A stretch of DNA of 64,000 nt, from positions 52,975 through 116,974 of IMG/VR virus record IMGVR_UViG_3300024346_009227, one strand, 5' to 3'. The notes beneath the pieces are model-generated. The model worked only from the letters and a program-made list of their open reading frames with translations. It did no database searches and was not told the origin of the DNA. Of the stretch, positions 1 through 8,903 are shown piece after piece. The number at the start of each line of letters is the position of its first letter. The stretch's first letter is position 1. The DNA comes from a virus. The translations under genes were made by a program, and so were the position numbers.

Positions 1-387
1 TGTAGAATCACAAGCTTCTAATGCTATGTTACCACTGATTCCATAATATAAAGTATGTGTGTAGTATACCGGTGGAGTAAATGTAAGATATCTTGTAAGA
101 GTTGCCCCAGTAATACCAGTAGGATAGTCTGCACCAAAAGTTATATTTGAGTACTGACTAAATACCCCTAATTGAAGAAATGATGACCCACCAGGAAAAA
201 TAACTTCATAACCATTAACTGTTGCACTACCTCCATCAAAGTTATAAGTTGAAATAACTTCTAATGTTCCACGATAGTAAAGTCTCCAAACAGTATTGCA
301 ATAACCATCTACAGTTAAAGTATTTCCACTAACGCTTCCGCAAATACTATTTCCGCTAACATAACTAAATGTTGGATTTGCTGGCAT
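1..387 (-). CDS. Hypothetical virion protein, partial (C-terminus outside window)
   Basis: A leftward frame opens with ATG at 387 and runs without a stop to base 1, giving 129 residues that begin MPANPTFSYVSGNS. It is rich in Gly, Ser, Thr and Tyr and looks like beta-structure, with no transmembrane segment, signal peptide or recognised motif. Its ATG overlaps the TAA of the 1573-aa gene upstream (TAATG), so translation is probably coupled. That position, at the distal end of the tail operon, suggests a tail-tip, baseplate or fibre component; this is inference only. The true C-terminus is not visible. Confidence 0.7.
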   Translation of the reverse strand, partial: MPANPTFSYVSGNSICGSVSGNTLTVDGYCNTVWRLYYRGTLEVISTYNFDGGSATVNGYEVIFPGGSSFLQLGVFSQYSNITFGADYPTGITGATLTRYLTFTPPVYYTHTLYYGISGNIALEACDST

Positions 388-3300
388 TATTTATCCCCTA
401 ATGTTTTTATCCCATACAATTCAAGCATGTTATATAGGTTTGACAATTGACCAGTTAATGATTGAACTTGAGCACTTAAAAGTTTTATTTGTATACTTGT
501 TGGCAATCCACTTTGAGGTGGTGGTGGCATAGTTGTGGCACATTTTACTGCATAATCATAGTCTACAGATAGTTCGCCATCAGCATCACAAGTAACGCCA
601 ACCACAACCCTTAGACAACCAGCATTTGGATCTGCTGTTGTTGTTGGTCCTTCAGTGGTAGATGTTGGGCTAGCTGTTGTAGTTGGAGCCTGAGTGGTGC
701 TGGTAGTACAATATCCCCCTAATGGTTCATCTGTTACAACTCTAGCATCTTCACAATTATTGGGTGCATCACAACCTGTGTATGGACCAGAACTACTTTC
801 ATCTACTTCCGTTGAGCAATAATGACATTCATTATCTTCATATTTATTTAACCAATAATCTGGACATAAAGTTGTCGATGTTGATGTAGTTGTTACACAT
901 GGGTATCCTACATTCTCATTTTGTTGATCTGCATCTATAGCACAATCTTCTGCTTTAGTTGGACCAGTATATTCTCCATTTGAATCATAATGACAACTAA
1001 AGCATGGATCATCAAAAACAAGTGTCATTGAACAATTAGTGTTAAGTCCAGGCAATTGTGATTCACAGACCTCTAATGTGAATGGTCCAGATACATAATT
1101 AGGACTTCCACAAAATTGAGTACAATTATAACATTCTGACTCTGTTTCAACAACACAGTATGCTGGTGCAGGAGTTGTTGTTGGTGCTATTGTTGTTGGT
1201 GCTATTGTTGTTGGTGGAGCAGTGGTATTATTATTAGGATCTGTTGTTACTGGAACAATGTCTTTTAAAAGACCATTTTTAAATTTTAAGGTTGTTATTG
1301 ATCCTTCTTTTGTAACTAATACTGCTTGATTACCAGTAAATCCATTTGTATTAACAAAGAACATTCCTTCTGTTGATTCGCATTCATCCTGTGCAACTTG
1401 TACTTTAAAGTCAGAACTATTCTCTTTAGTGGTTGTTGTTGTTGGTGTGTTTGGATCTACAGCAGCAGGACAATCTGATACTTGACCATCAAATTTTATT
1501 TTTATTTGTTCGCCTTTAATAATCCATCTTCCGTCATTAGCTGAATAGCAAAGAAGTACAGATTGATTAGCGTATATTTTTCTTGCTGAAAAATTTTTAA
1601 TTAATATTTGTTGTGATGATCTATTACCATTCATGTTTAAATATACATAGCCATCATCAAATGGTCTTATGTTTGATACAGCAAAGCCAGTGGCTATATC
1701 GTGAGAAGTCCAAACACCTCTATACTTATCCCACATTAAATCAACTGGTCCAGCTAAACCTTCTCCTGTTGCATAAGCAACACTATTTGGCAATACTTTT
1801 GGTATAGGAACAGCAACTACTTCATCATATCTATTTTTTACTGTTACTAAATTTCCATCGCCATCAGTTAATAAATCATAATCCATATATGAATTGCCAT
1901 ACCCAACAACCATAATTGGGCCACGAAGACCTACTGGTTGACATTTAATTACATTTCTTGGACCATATCTTGAATGAACATATATTGCTTCTTTATTGCC
2001 ATTAAGAACATTTCCTGACGATTCAAGAAAATCAGCAGCATGATAATTATCATAAATATAACCTCCATCACCATGAAAGCTATGTATTGCTGGAGGTCTG
2101 CCACCAGGAAATTTCCAATCTCCTTTTACTTCATCTGTATATCTGTATGGATTATATGTGTATGCTGTTGGGAGTCCTTCTGGAGCAGAAAGAAAAGAGC
2201 CATATGGAATTGATGTCACTGTATTTAATAGAGATTGACTTCCAAAATTGTTGAATGGTGAAAATAGACCATCATAAGAAACAGCACCTTTATTTCTATA
2301 ATCTCCAGATTGAATCGCCATAGCACCAGCACTCTCTATGTTGCTATGAGATCCACCAATTGTTTTTCTTCTTACAGTTGCACCCTTATCTGCCATAGGA
2401 TCAATTGTTTGGGCTAATACTATATTTTGATGTGGTGTATTTCTGTCGTATCTTCTTCCAAGATAATTTAGTACAAAGTTTTGTATTTTTGCTCCAGCAA
2501 AAGATCTCTGTAGAGATTGAGCTTTCTTTATTGATTCCATATAAACAAACAATATATTTTTTCTGTCAGAATATGCTTTTATGGCAGACTTTTTAAGTCT
2601 TTCTGTATTATATCTTGATGGCATTCCAAATTTTGGAGTAAATGTTCTAAATGAATATTGTGTGGTTACACCAGATGGTCCATATGATGTATTTATTGAT
2701 GTTACTATTGGACCATTCTTTACTATTTCATCACCAAGATTATGTTCTGGCAAACCAATTTTATTTAAAGAACCAGTTTCAAAATAAGGAACTGGATTTA
2801 TATCTTTTAATCTATTTTTAGCAGCTTCTTCTAATGTTCCAGATGCGTTGAATTGCCAAGGAACTAAGTCGTTGTTCTGCTCTATTTTTGTTTTTCCACC
2901 TTTTGTATTCCCAAAATACCAAGGGCCATAAAAATCATTTCTTGTAGATTTGAAGTTAAGCATTGCTTGAAATGGATATAGTGCAGGAAGACCTGTTTTA
3001 AAATTTTCAGATTGACCAAGCACTTGATTTCTATATTGTAATCCAAAATAGCATGTTACAAGTGCATCAACGCCAAATTGATTGTGTATCAATCGATTAA
3101 ATGCAGCAACAGATTGTCCTATTGAAACTAATACATGCTCTGAATCTTTTTTGTCTACACCAATATATTGAGTGCTTATCCATGTTCCAACAGTTCCTAA
3201 ACCAACTACTTCAGAATGCACTGTTGTTTTTATTAATGCGTTTTGGGCTATTGGAATAGTTACATATTGTTCGTTTACTGAGGCTTTGACCCATAAATAT

Positions 3301-5108
3301 TGAGAACCGCTATCTGAATAAGAAATTGTGTCTGAAGAACTACTATCGTATGTAAATTGAGTTTCCCATGAATTTGGTAAGTTAAAAATTAACCAATTCT
3401 GCATTTTTCCATCTTGATTTAATGCCATAGCATTTAACATTTCTCTAGGCAAAGAAGTATTTGTCTTTGCTTCAAGAATTGCTGGATCTATCCATCCAGA
3501 ATCAGTTGGTAAAATATTGTATATTTTTTTAGGTTGATTTTGTTTAATATTTAAATCTAAACTGTCTGAACTTGTATAGCTTTCTAATACTTGTTTTATT
3601 AAAAGGCCATCGCTTTTAGAATCTGGCTTGTTTTGTCCATTATCAACAGTATTATAATTAAGGTCACCTTTATAATTAACTTCTACTAAAAATTGTTTGC
3701 CGTAATATGAATCTATTACTGATTTTAAATAGGTAAAAAGTTGTGCCCCACGAATAACTCCTATATCATTATCTTTTTCTGAAAACTCTCTTTTCAATGG
3801 AAATTCTGTAGATCCACCACCAGCCATAAAGTTGGCAACCATAGAGATATTTGTTCTTGGAGCTTTAAGAAATACTCTAGTGTATATATTGTCATTAGCA
3901 AAAGCATCATCCCATATTTCTAAATACAATGACCAATTGTCTTGATTGCCACCAGTTATCAACAACAACTCATCCATTGTCATTTCATAATATGTAGCAC
4001 CAGGAAATATTGATTCCATTCCAACTAAAGGTATTCCCCAAGCATTTGCTTTTATAGTAGAATGACTAGATATGGAAGGTCTTAAACTATTAAATCTATA
4101 GTTATAATACGGACATGCACATTTTACAACATCATAAGATGCAGATGACCAATATGCTTCTCCATTAATATCATATCCCCAAAATTGTTTTATTCTTGAA
4201 TTTGGACCAGCAGCATTGCCATAATAATTTTGAGTGTAATTTACTGGTGTTCCAACAACAACATTCATTTGAGTTAAACTTACATCGTTATTAAAACAAA
4301 TACTATGTTCTTTTAATCCACCCCAAAGCATAAAGTTTGATTCAATATTGTTGGAAGACTCAACTCCAGCATCCCAAGAAATAACATTCCTGTCTTTTGC
4401 CAAATCTTTTATAACATTTTGAACTTTTTGATTGGCTGCATCTACACCTAGACTTGTTGTTTGAACTGTAAATTCTGTGCCTGTGAGAGTAATCTTAAAC
4501 AATAAACCTAAATCGTCACAAATTTTAGATATTAAATCCATTAAGTTTATATATGGGCCTTCTATTCTATAAAATTTTGGTACTTTGGTTGCAAAATCTA
4601 ACTTTATTGAATATGGTACTCCAGCAGAAATAATCCCATATTTTTTAGAAAGTTCATTTATGCCTTCTTCAAGTTTTGAATACGGCATCCCTCCTTCATT
4701 AGCCTGACTCTTTCCAAACTCTTTGCTCTCCCACCATCTAAAAACATTGAACATGTTTATTATTGGGGAGTCTTCTTTTGCATCATTAGTTCCATATAAA
4801 CTACTAGTTATTACTTCAACATTTTTAATTAATTCTTTTCCATCATTTAATTTTACTTCATAAAAAGTTCCACCAGTATCATGTTTTTCAATAACTCTAT
4901 CTAGAAAACCATTAAAAACAAAAGCGTTATCTTTTTTTAACTTAAACTCATAATTTTTTCCTAACTCATATGTACCTATTGTTGTTTCATTATTTTCTGG
5001 ATCTGGAGCAAGTTTTATATTTACAGATGATTCTGTATCATTCCACCCAATAGATGAATTGAAATCTACTATTGTTAAACCTAAAAATTTTAATCTTTCA
5101 AAACTCAT
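387..5108 (-). CDS. Large distal tail / baseplate-hub-like protein with Thr-rich linkers and Cys modules
   Basis: This 1573-aa protein starts at an ATG preceded by AGGTGAACAA. Residues ~1-480 look like a compact tail-hub or tail-associated module, with short alternating strands and the phrase FVFNGFLDRVIEKHDTGG. Residues ~480-1200 are a long structural body. From ~1215 the chain becomes modular: Thr/Pro-rich linkers at ~1219, ~1295-1315 and ~1470-1494 separate three cysteine modules of the form C-x2-C ... GP ... C ... C. The last ~40 residues form a heptad-like helix, consistent with trimerisation. It lies after the tape measure gene, where tail-tip and receptor-facing proteins usually sit. 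The mucin-like linkers could be glycosylated, as two glycosyltransferase-like genes occur in the window. The general role as a tail protein is likely; the exact function is not known. Confidence 0.6.
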   Translation of the reverse strand: MSFERLKFLGLTIVDFNSSIGWNDTESSVNIKLAPDPENNETTIGTYELGKNYEFKLKKDNAFVFNGFLDRVIEKHDTGGTFYEVKLNDGKELIKNVEVITSSLYGTNDAKEDSPIINMFNVFRWWESKEFGKSQANEGGMPYSKLEEGINELSKKYGIISAGVPYSIKLDFATKVPKFYRIEGPYINLMDLISKICDDLGLLFKITLTGTEFTVQTTSLGVDAANQKVQNVIKDLAKDRNVISWDAGVESSNNIESNFMLWGGLKEHSICFNNDVSLTQMNVVVGTPVNYTQNYYGNAAGPNSRIKQFWGYDINGEAYWSSASYDVVKCACPYYNYRFNSLRPSISSHSTIKANAWGIPLVGMESIFPGATYYEMTMDELLLITGGNQDNWSLYLEIWDDAFANDNIYTRVFLKAPRTNISMVANFMAGGGSTEFPLKREFSEKDNDIGVIRGAQLFTYLKSVIDSYYGKQFLVEVNYKGDLNYNTVDNGQNKPDSKSDGLLIKQVLESYTSSDSLDLNIKQNQPKKIYNILPTDSGWIDPAILEAKTNTSLPREMLNAMALNQDGKMQNWLIFNLPNSWETQFTYDSSSSDTISYSDSGSQYLWVKASVNEQYVTIPIAQNALIKTTVHSEVVGLGTVGTWISTQYIGVDKKDSEHVLVSIGQSVAAFNRLIHNQFGVDALVTCYFGLQYRNQVLGQSENFKTGLPALYPFQAMLNFKSTRNDFYGPWYFGNTKGGKTKIEQNNDLVPWQFNASGTLEEAAKNRLKDINPVPYFETGSLNKIGLPEHNLGDEIVKNGPIVTSINTSYGPSGVTTQYSFRTFTPKFGMPSRYNTERLKKSAIKAYSDRKNILFVYMESIKKAQSLQRSFAGAKIQNFVLNYLGRRYDRNTPHQNIVLAQTIDPMADKGATVRRKTIGGSHSNIESAGAMAIQSGDYRNKGAVSYDGLFSPFNNFGSQSLLNTVTSIPYGSFLSAPEGLPTAYTYNPYRYTDEVKGDWKFPGGRPPAIHSFHGDGGYIYDNYHAADFLESSGNVLNGNKEAIYVHSRYGPRNVIKCQPVGLRGPIMVVGYGNSYMDYDLLTDGDGNLVTVKNRYDEVVAVPIPKVLPNSVAYATGEGLAGPVDLMWDKYRGVWTSHDIATGFAVSNIRPFDDGYVYLNMNGNRSSQQILIKNFSARKIYANQSVLLCYSANDGRWIIKGEQIKIKFDGQVSDCPAAVDPNTPTTTTTKENSSDFKVQVAQDECESTEGMFFVNTNGFTGNQAVLVTKEGSITTLKFKNGLLKDIVPVTTDPNNNTTAPPTTIAPTTIAPTTTPAPAYCVVETESECYNCTQFCGSPNYVSGPFTLEVCESQLPGLNTNCSMTLVFDDPCFSCHYDSNGEYTGPTKAEDCAIDADQQNENVGYPCVTTTSTSTTLCPDYWLNKYEDNECHYCSTEVDESSSGPYTGCDAPNNCEDARVVTDEPLGGYCTTSTTQAPTTTASPTSTTEGPTTTADPNAGCLRVVVGVTCDADGELSVDYDYAVKCATTMPPPPQSGLPTSIQIKLLSAQVQSLTGQLSNLYNMLELYGIKTLGDK

Positions 5109-5116
5109 TTGTTCAC

Positions 5117-6373
5117 CTAGTTATAATTCCAAACTACTGATCTTGTAACTTTTTTAGTTCTATAATCAAATGTCATATCATCTTTTTCTACAAATATTTC
5201 AGTGGCTGTTGGTGCATAAGAAGAAACATCTGGTGGACCTTTAGAGCCATCATTATATAATACTTCAATATTGAGTGTTTTAACACCATTTTTTTTGGCA
5301 GGAAGCTTTTGTATAATTGGACCTAATTCTTTACCAACTGCTGGTATTACAACAATAAGATCTATGGGTGGCGTATCTGTCCAGCTTATAGACTTAAATC
5401 TTTCATCAGTTTTTTCTATACCTTCAGAAATTTCTACAGAATAATTTATTGTTCCAGATATTTTGTTTGTTCCTACAGAAACAGACTTTACTTTACCAGT
5501 TATTGTTCCAATAGTATATGATTTGCCTATTTCCCATTTTTTAACCAAATCAAATTTTTCTGATGCATTTGTATATTTTGTTTTACCTTTACCTTCGTAT
5601 CCAGTTATAGTTCCTTGTAAGCTTGCAGATTTATATGCAGAATCAAAACTTTCTTTTTCTGTATATGTTTCTTCAATTACAAATGGGTCTTTTGATAGTA
5701 TCCAAGATTCATTACAATCAACAGTATTCTTATATGTATTGACTGAATAACTAGTTGTTTTATTATAAGAATCTTCTGTTGGCAAAGTAAAGTATGTAGC
5801 AGCATCAGAATCAGCTATAGATGTAGTTAAAAGCATCTTCTCATTTTCCATCGCTAATTGATAATCTTTAGCTGGATCTTCAGTGCTTTTTATTTGTATG
5901 CTTCTAGTTCTGTTTATTTTTACAAATCTATTGTATTCATCTGCTGGATCTAATGACCAAGTTTCATCTGGTTCTTCGTTATCCAATACTATTTGTTCTA
6001 AAGATATTGTGTAATCACATATTAAACTTGATTGTTCAAGCTGAAAACTTTTAGATTTTAATTTAAATTTTCCAGATAAATTTGGGCCACTTATTGATGT
6101 GCTTATATTGATGTCATCTATTTTATGGCTTACTAAACCTTCTAAAGTTGCCATTTTTCCTATAATCAACCCTAATTTAGCTTTGTCTGCTTCTTCAGCA
6201 GTTCCAGTTGGTTCTGAGTCACCCGCTATTGGATCTACAGCTAAAATTTTTCCTTTTAAATCTACTGTTATTGTAGTAGTTTTTACTTTACCACTTTCTC
6301 TAAACTCTGATTGTTGAGTAATACTTATTAATGGTGTTGGTCTTATTGCAGTTCCATTTAATGATATAGACAT
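5117..6373 (-). CDS. Structural tail protein, paralogue A
   Basis: A 418-aa protein beginning MSISLNGTAIRPTP, with AGGAATGATTT ahead of the ATG. It is paralogous to the neighbouring gene at 6383-7738. Shared landmarks in the same order are an N-terminal 'V-L/S-K-I' strand region, a central SWSLDPADEYNRFVKINRT block (SWSVDYNDEDLRFTKVNHK in the partner), a GTITGYEG block (GTITGLSS in the partner), and a C-terminal DDMTFDYRTKKVTRS block. There is no membrane segment. Position between the tape measure and distal tail genes points to a virion component, perhaps a ring or fibre-attachment protein. I do not recognise a named family. Confidence 0.6.
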   Translation of the reverse strand: MSISLNGTAIRPTPLISITQQSEFRESGKVKTTTITVDLKGKILAVDPIAGDSEPTGTAEEADKAKLGLIIGKMATLEGLVSHKIDDINISTSISGPNLSGKFKLKSKSFQLEQSSLICDYTISLEQIVLDNEEPDETWSLDPADEYNRFVKINRTRSIQIKSTEDPAKDYQLAMENEKMLLTTSIADSDAATYFTLPTEDSYNKTTSYSVNTYKNTVDCNESWILSKDPFVIEETYTEKESFDSAYKSASLQGTITGYEGKGKTKYTNASEKFDLVKKWEIGKSYTIGTITGKVKSVSVGTNKISGTINYSVEISEGIEKTDERFKSISWTDTPPIDLIVVIPAVGKELGPIIQKLPAKKNGVKTLNIEVLYNDGSKGPPDVSSYAPTATEIFVEKDDMTFDYRTKKVTRSVVWNYN

Positions 6374-6382
6374 AAATCATTC

Positions 6383-7738
6383 CTAATATGGTCTAGGTAT
6401 TTGTGTGCTTATCAAATCAAAACTGGTAATGGTTGGTAAAGCTGGTTTTGAACCATCTGCCCATATAAATACTGTAGTTCTTGATATTTTTTTATTTTGT
6501 GCAGTAAAATTAATAGTATCAGATTCAATCATACTTCCTGCTGGTTGATATTGCAATGTGTTTGGAGTAGTCTCTGTTCCAACTCTTTCTATTGTGATAG
6601 ACATAGTTTTTGCTTTATTCATATCAATACTTTGAAATACTGGCCCCTTATCTCCATAGATAGTATTATGTATGACATAAGTCTTAAGGGCATCAGCTAA
6701 ATCTCCAAAGTAACTTACAGTTATTGTTTCATTTTTTACTCCAGTTGTTGTTGGTCTTTTTATATTTTCAATTTCATAGTTATAAGTAATTATTCCTTTT
6801 ACTTTATCATGTGTTTCTGAAAATGAAGTTATTGTTAATGCAAGATATTTAGTGTTTAAAGCACTCTTTACCGTTGTCCATAATGCCAATGCTTCTGTAT
6901 ATCTATTGCTTGGAGTTGATGTAGAAGATGAAGATAGACCAGTTATAGTTCCTTCTATAGAAAGCGTATCTCTTAATGTTTCATTAGATTGTTTGTCTGT
7001 AAGTGTTTGTTCATGGTGTGCTTGTGGTAATTGAGGAATAATTGAATTTTTTAATAAATCATTATGATAAGTTAAATTTATTTCAGCAGAGAATTCCCCA
7101 CCAAGTACATTGACACTATAATTAATTAATTTATTTGAAGGTGAAGCTTTTAAATAAGTATTTTTAGCAGCATCTTTTATATCTGTTGGAATAAGTTCGT
7201 TTATTTTTTTTAGAACTTCTGTTTTTGATGTTTCCCAACCATTTTTGCCATCAACATCTTTAGACTTACAAGAAATTTTATGGTTTACTTTTGTGAATCT
7301 TAAATCTTCATCGTTATAATCAACTGACCATGATTCATCTATATCTGAAGCGTTGGTTTTATCTGGTACTGATTTTGATCCAATGGTTACTGAATCTGCT
7401 TCCATTTCAATTGTGTAATCACAAAAATTAACCCAAATATCTTCTTTAAAATTTAGACTTTTAATTCTAGGAATAAATTTAATTGGTGAGCTTTTACCAT
7501 CTCTTGATTGAATCTCAAAATATGTTTTGTCTGTAAAAGCATTGACTTGTGCTATTATCGCTGCTTGTCTTGCAATAATGGCAGAGTGTCTTGCATCTAC
7601 AGATATAGCTTGACTTGGAACAATTTTTGCAGATACAGATATATTAAAAAGATATGTCTTTGCTTTTCCATTGTCATAAAATTGAACGCTTTCTTGCAAT
7701 GAAAATGTTTGAATTGGGTCTGATAATGTTCCAGCCAT
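6383..7738 (-). CDS. Structural tail protein, paralogue B
   Basis: A 451-aa protein beginning MAGTLSDPIQTFSLQES, with GAGGATTAAAC before the ATG. It is the tandem paralogue of the 418-aa protein just downstream, with the same ordered blocks (SWSVDYNDEDLRF; GTITGLSS; SDTINFTAQNKKISR). Paralogue B has an extra Ala/Ile-rich helical stretch at residues ~48-68 and a short C-terminal extension ending ISTQIPRPY. The pair is separated by 9 nt and is almost certainly co-translated. A tandem duplication of a tail ring or fibre-base component is a reasonable explanation, but no family is recognised. Confidence 0.6.
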   Translation of the reverse strand: MAGTLSDPIQTFSLQESVQFYDNGKAKTYLFNISVSAKIVPSQAISVDARHSAIIARQAAIIAQVNAFTDKTYFEIQSRDGKSSPIKFIPRIKSLNFKEDIWVNFCDYTIEMEADSVTIGSKSVPDKTNASDIDESWSVDYNDEDLRFTKVNHKISCKSKDVDGKNGWETSKTEVLKKINELIPTDIKDAAKNTYLKASPSNKLINYSVNVLGGEFSAEINLTYHNDLLKNSIIPQLPQAHHEQTLTDKQSNETLRDTLSIEGTITGLSSSSTSTPSNRYTEALALWTTVKSALNTKYLALTITSFSETHDKVKGIITYNYEIENIKRPTTTGVKNETITVSYFGDLADALKTYVIHNTIYGDKGPVFQSIDMNKAKTMSITIERVGTETTPNTLQYQPAGSMIESDTINFTAQNKKISRTTVFIWADGSKPALPTITSFDLISTQIPRPY

Positions 7739-7740
7739 GT

Positions 7741-8892
7741 TTAATCCTCAAAGCCATGTGTATATAACTGCATGGTTTCATTAAATGGTTGATTTACTTC
7801 TGGAATAACTAACTCTATTGAATCAAAACAAACATCATTTGCATATATATTAAAATCAATACTATTAGTTATGGCAGAAGAAGCACCATAAGCTATTAAA
7901 GGCATATAATTCCAAGTTGCTTCAACATCTCTTTGTATAAACATCTCCATAGATGAACCATCTGGTATTGCATTGAATGTAGTTCCAAGACCAATTATAG
8001 TAATACTTAATGATTCATTAATAGATGCATACTGATTGCTCAAATAAAGATTTAAACTTTCAAAGTGTGATGGGTTTATTATATCTCCAGATATATATGT
8101 ATAAACAAACCCTGTTGTTAGTGCAGTATCATCTACCATCAAAAACAATTCTAAATTATTTTCAAAAAATGATTTTATATAAAGCTCTACACTATTTATT
8201 TGTTGGTCTATTGTTGATGAACGAATATTGAAATCAATAGATCCATCTGCATCAGTATATAAATACAAATTTTTTATGAATAAATCGGCTGATGATTCTA
8301 CAAATGCTTTTAAATAAAGTTCTTTATTGTCTTGATGTTCATTCCAATATTTTATAAATAAATTAATTGAATTTTGTGGAAATGATTTTAAATATAAATT
8401 TGTTTGTTCTTGCGTGTTGGCTTCTAAATACAAAGCTCTTGCACCAAAAAACATAGCTGTTGATTTTATATATAAAGAAACATTGTTGTCAAAATTTGAT
8501 TTTAAAAATAAATTCCTAAAATTAAAAAATGTTGATGGTGAAGGAGTGGGTGCAGGAGTTGTTGTGGTAGTGGTAGTTGTAGTGGTAGTTGAGGGTTGTG
8601 GGGTTGTTGGTTCGCCTGTTGTAGTAGTAGTTGTTTCTAATGTGATCGTTGGTGCTGGTGCTGAACCTAAAAATGGTAACCATCCTGATAGTGGCACATT
8701 TAATGGGTCATCTGAGGTGTTATAGTAATAAACATCTGAATACTGTTGAATAACCCATTGAGATACTATAATGTCATAAAACAACACATAGCTTGTATCT
8801 AAAGAGTTTCTATATGTAACAACATTGTAGTATTCAAATGTTCCATTAAAATTACCTCCGCTACCAGCACCAGATATAATATAATTTGCCAT
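7741..8892 (-). CDS. Repeat-containing tail fibre-like protein with Thr-rich linker
   Basis: A 383-aa protein beginning MANYIISGAGSGG, with AAGGTAAATT before the ATG. Residues ~1-85 form a small Tyr-rich domain. A Thr/Pro linker follows at ~88-122 (TTTTTTTTTTTPAPTPSP). Residues ~125-290 carry about eight or nine diverged repeats of ~18-22 residues, each ending in a phrase such as LYIK, LYLK, LFIK or LFLM. The remainder has similar beta-strand periodicity. A globular head, mucin-like linker and repeated beta-strands suggest a fibre or decoration protein on the tail. It is encoded between the tape measure gene and the paralogous pair, 2 nt from the latter. No named family recognised. Confidence 0.55.
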   Translation of the reverse strand: MANYIISGAGSGGNFNGTFEYYNVVTYRNSLDTSYVLFYDIIVSQWVIQQYSDVYYYNTSDDPLNVPLSGWLPFLGSAPAPTITLETTTTTTGEPTTPQPSTTTTTTTTTTTPAPTPSPSTFFNFRNLFLKSNFDNNVSLYIKSTAMFFGARALYLEANTQEQTNLYLKSFPQNSINLFIKYWNEHQDNKELYLKAFVESSADLFIKNLYLYTDADGSIDFNIRSSTIDQQINSVELYIKSFFENNLELFLMVDDTALTTGFVYTYISGDIINPSHFESLNLYLSNQYASINESLSITIIGLGTTFNAIPDGSSMEMFIQRDVEATWNYMPLIAYGASSAITNSIDFNIYANDVCFDSIELVIPEVNQPFNETMQLYTHGFED

Positions 8893-8903
8893 AATTTACC
8901 TTA

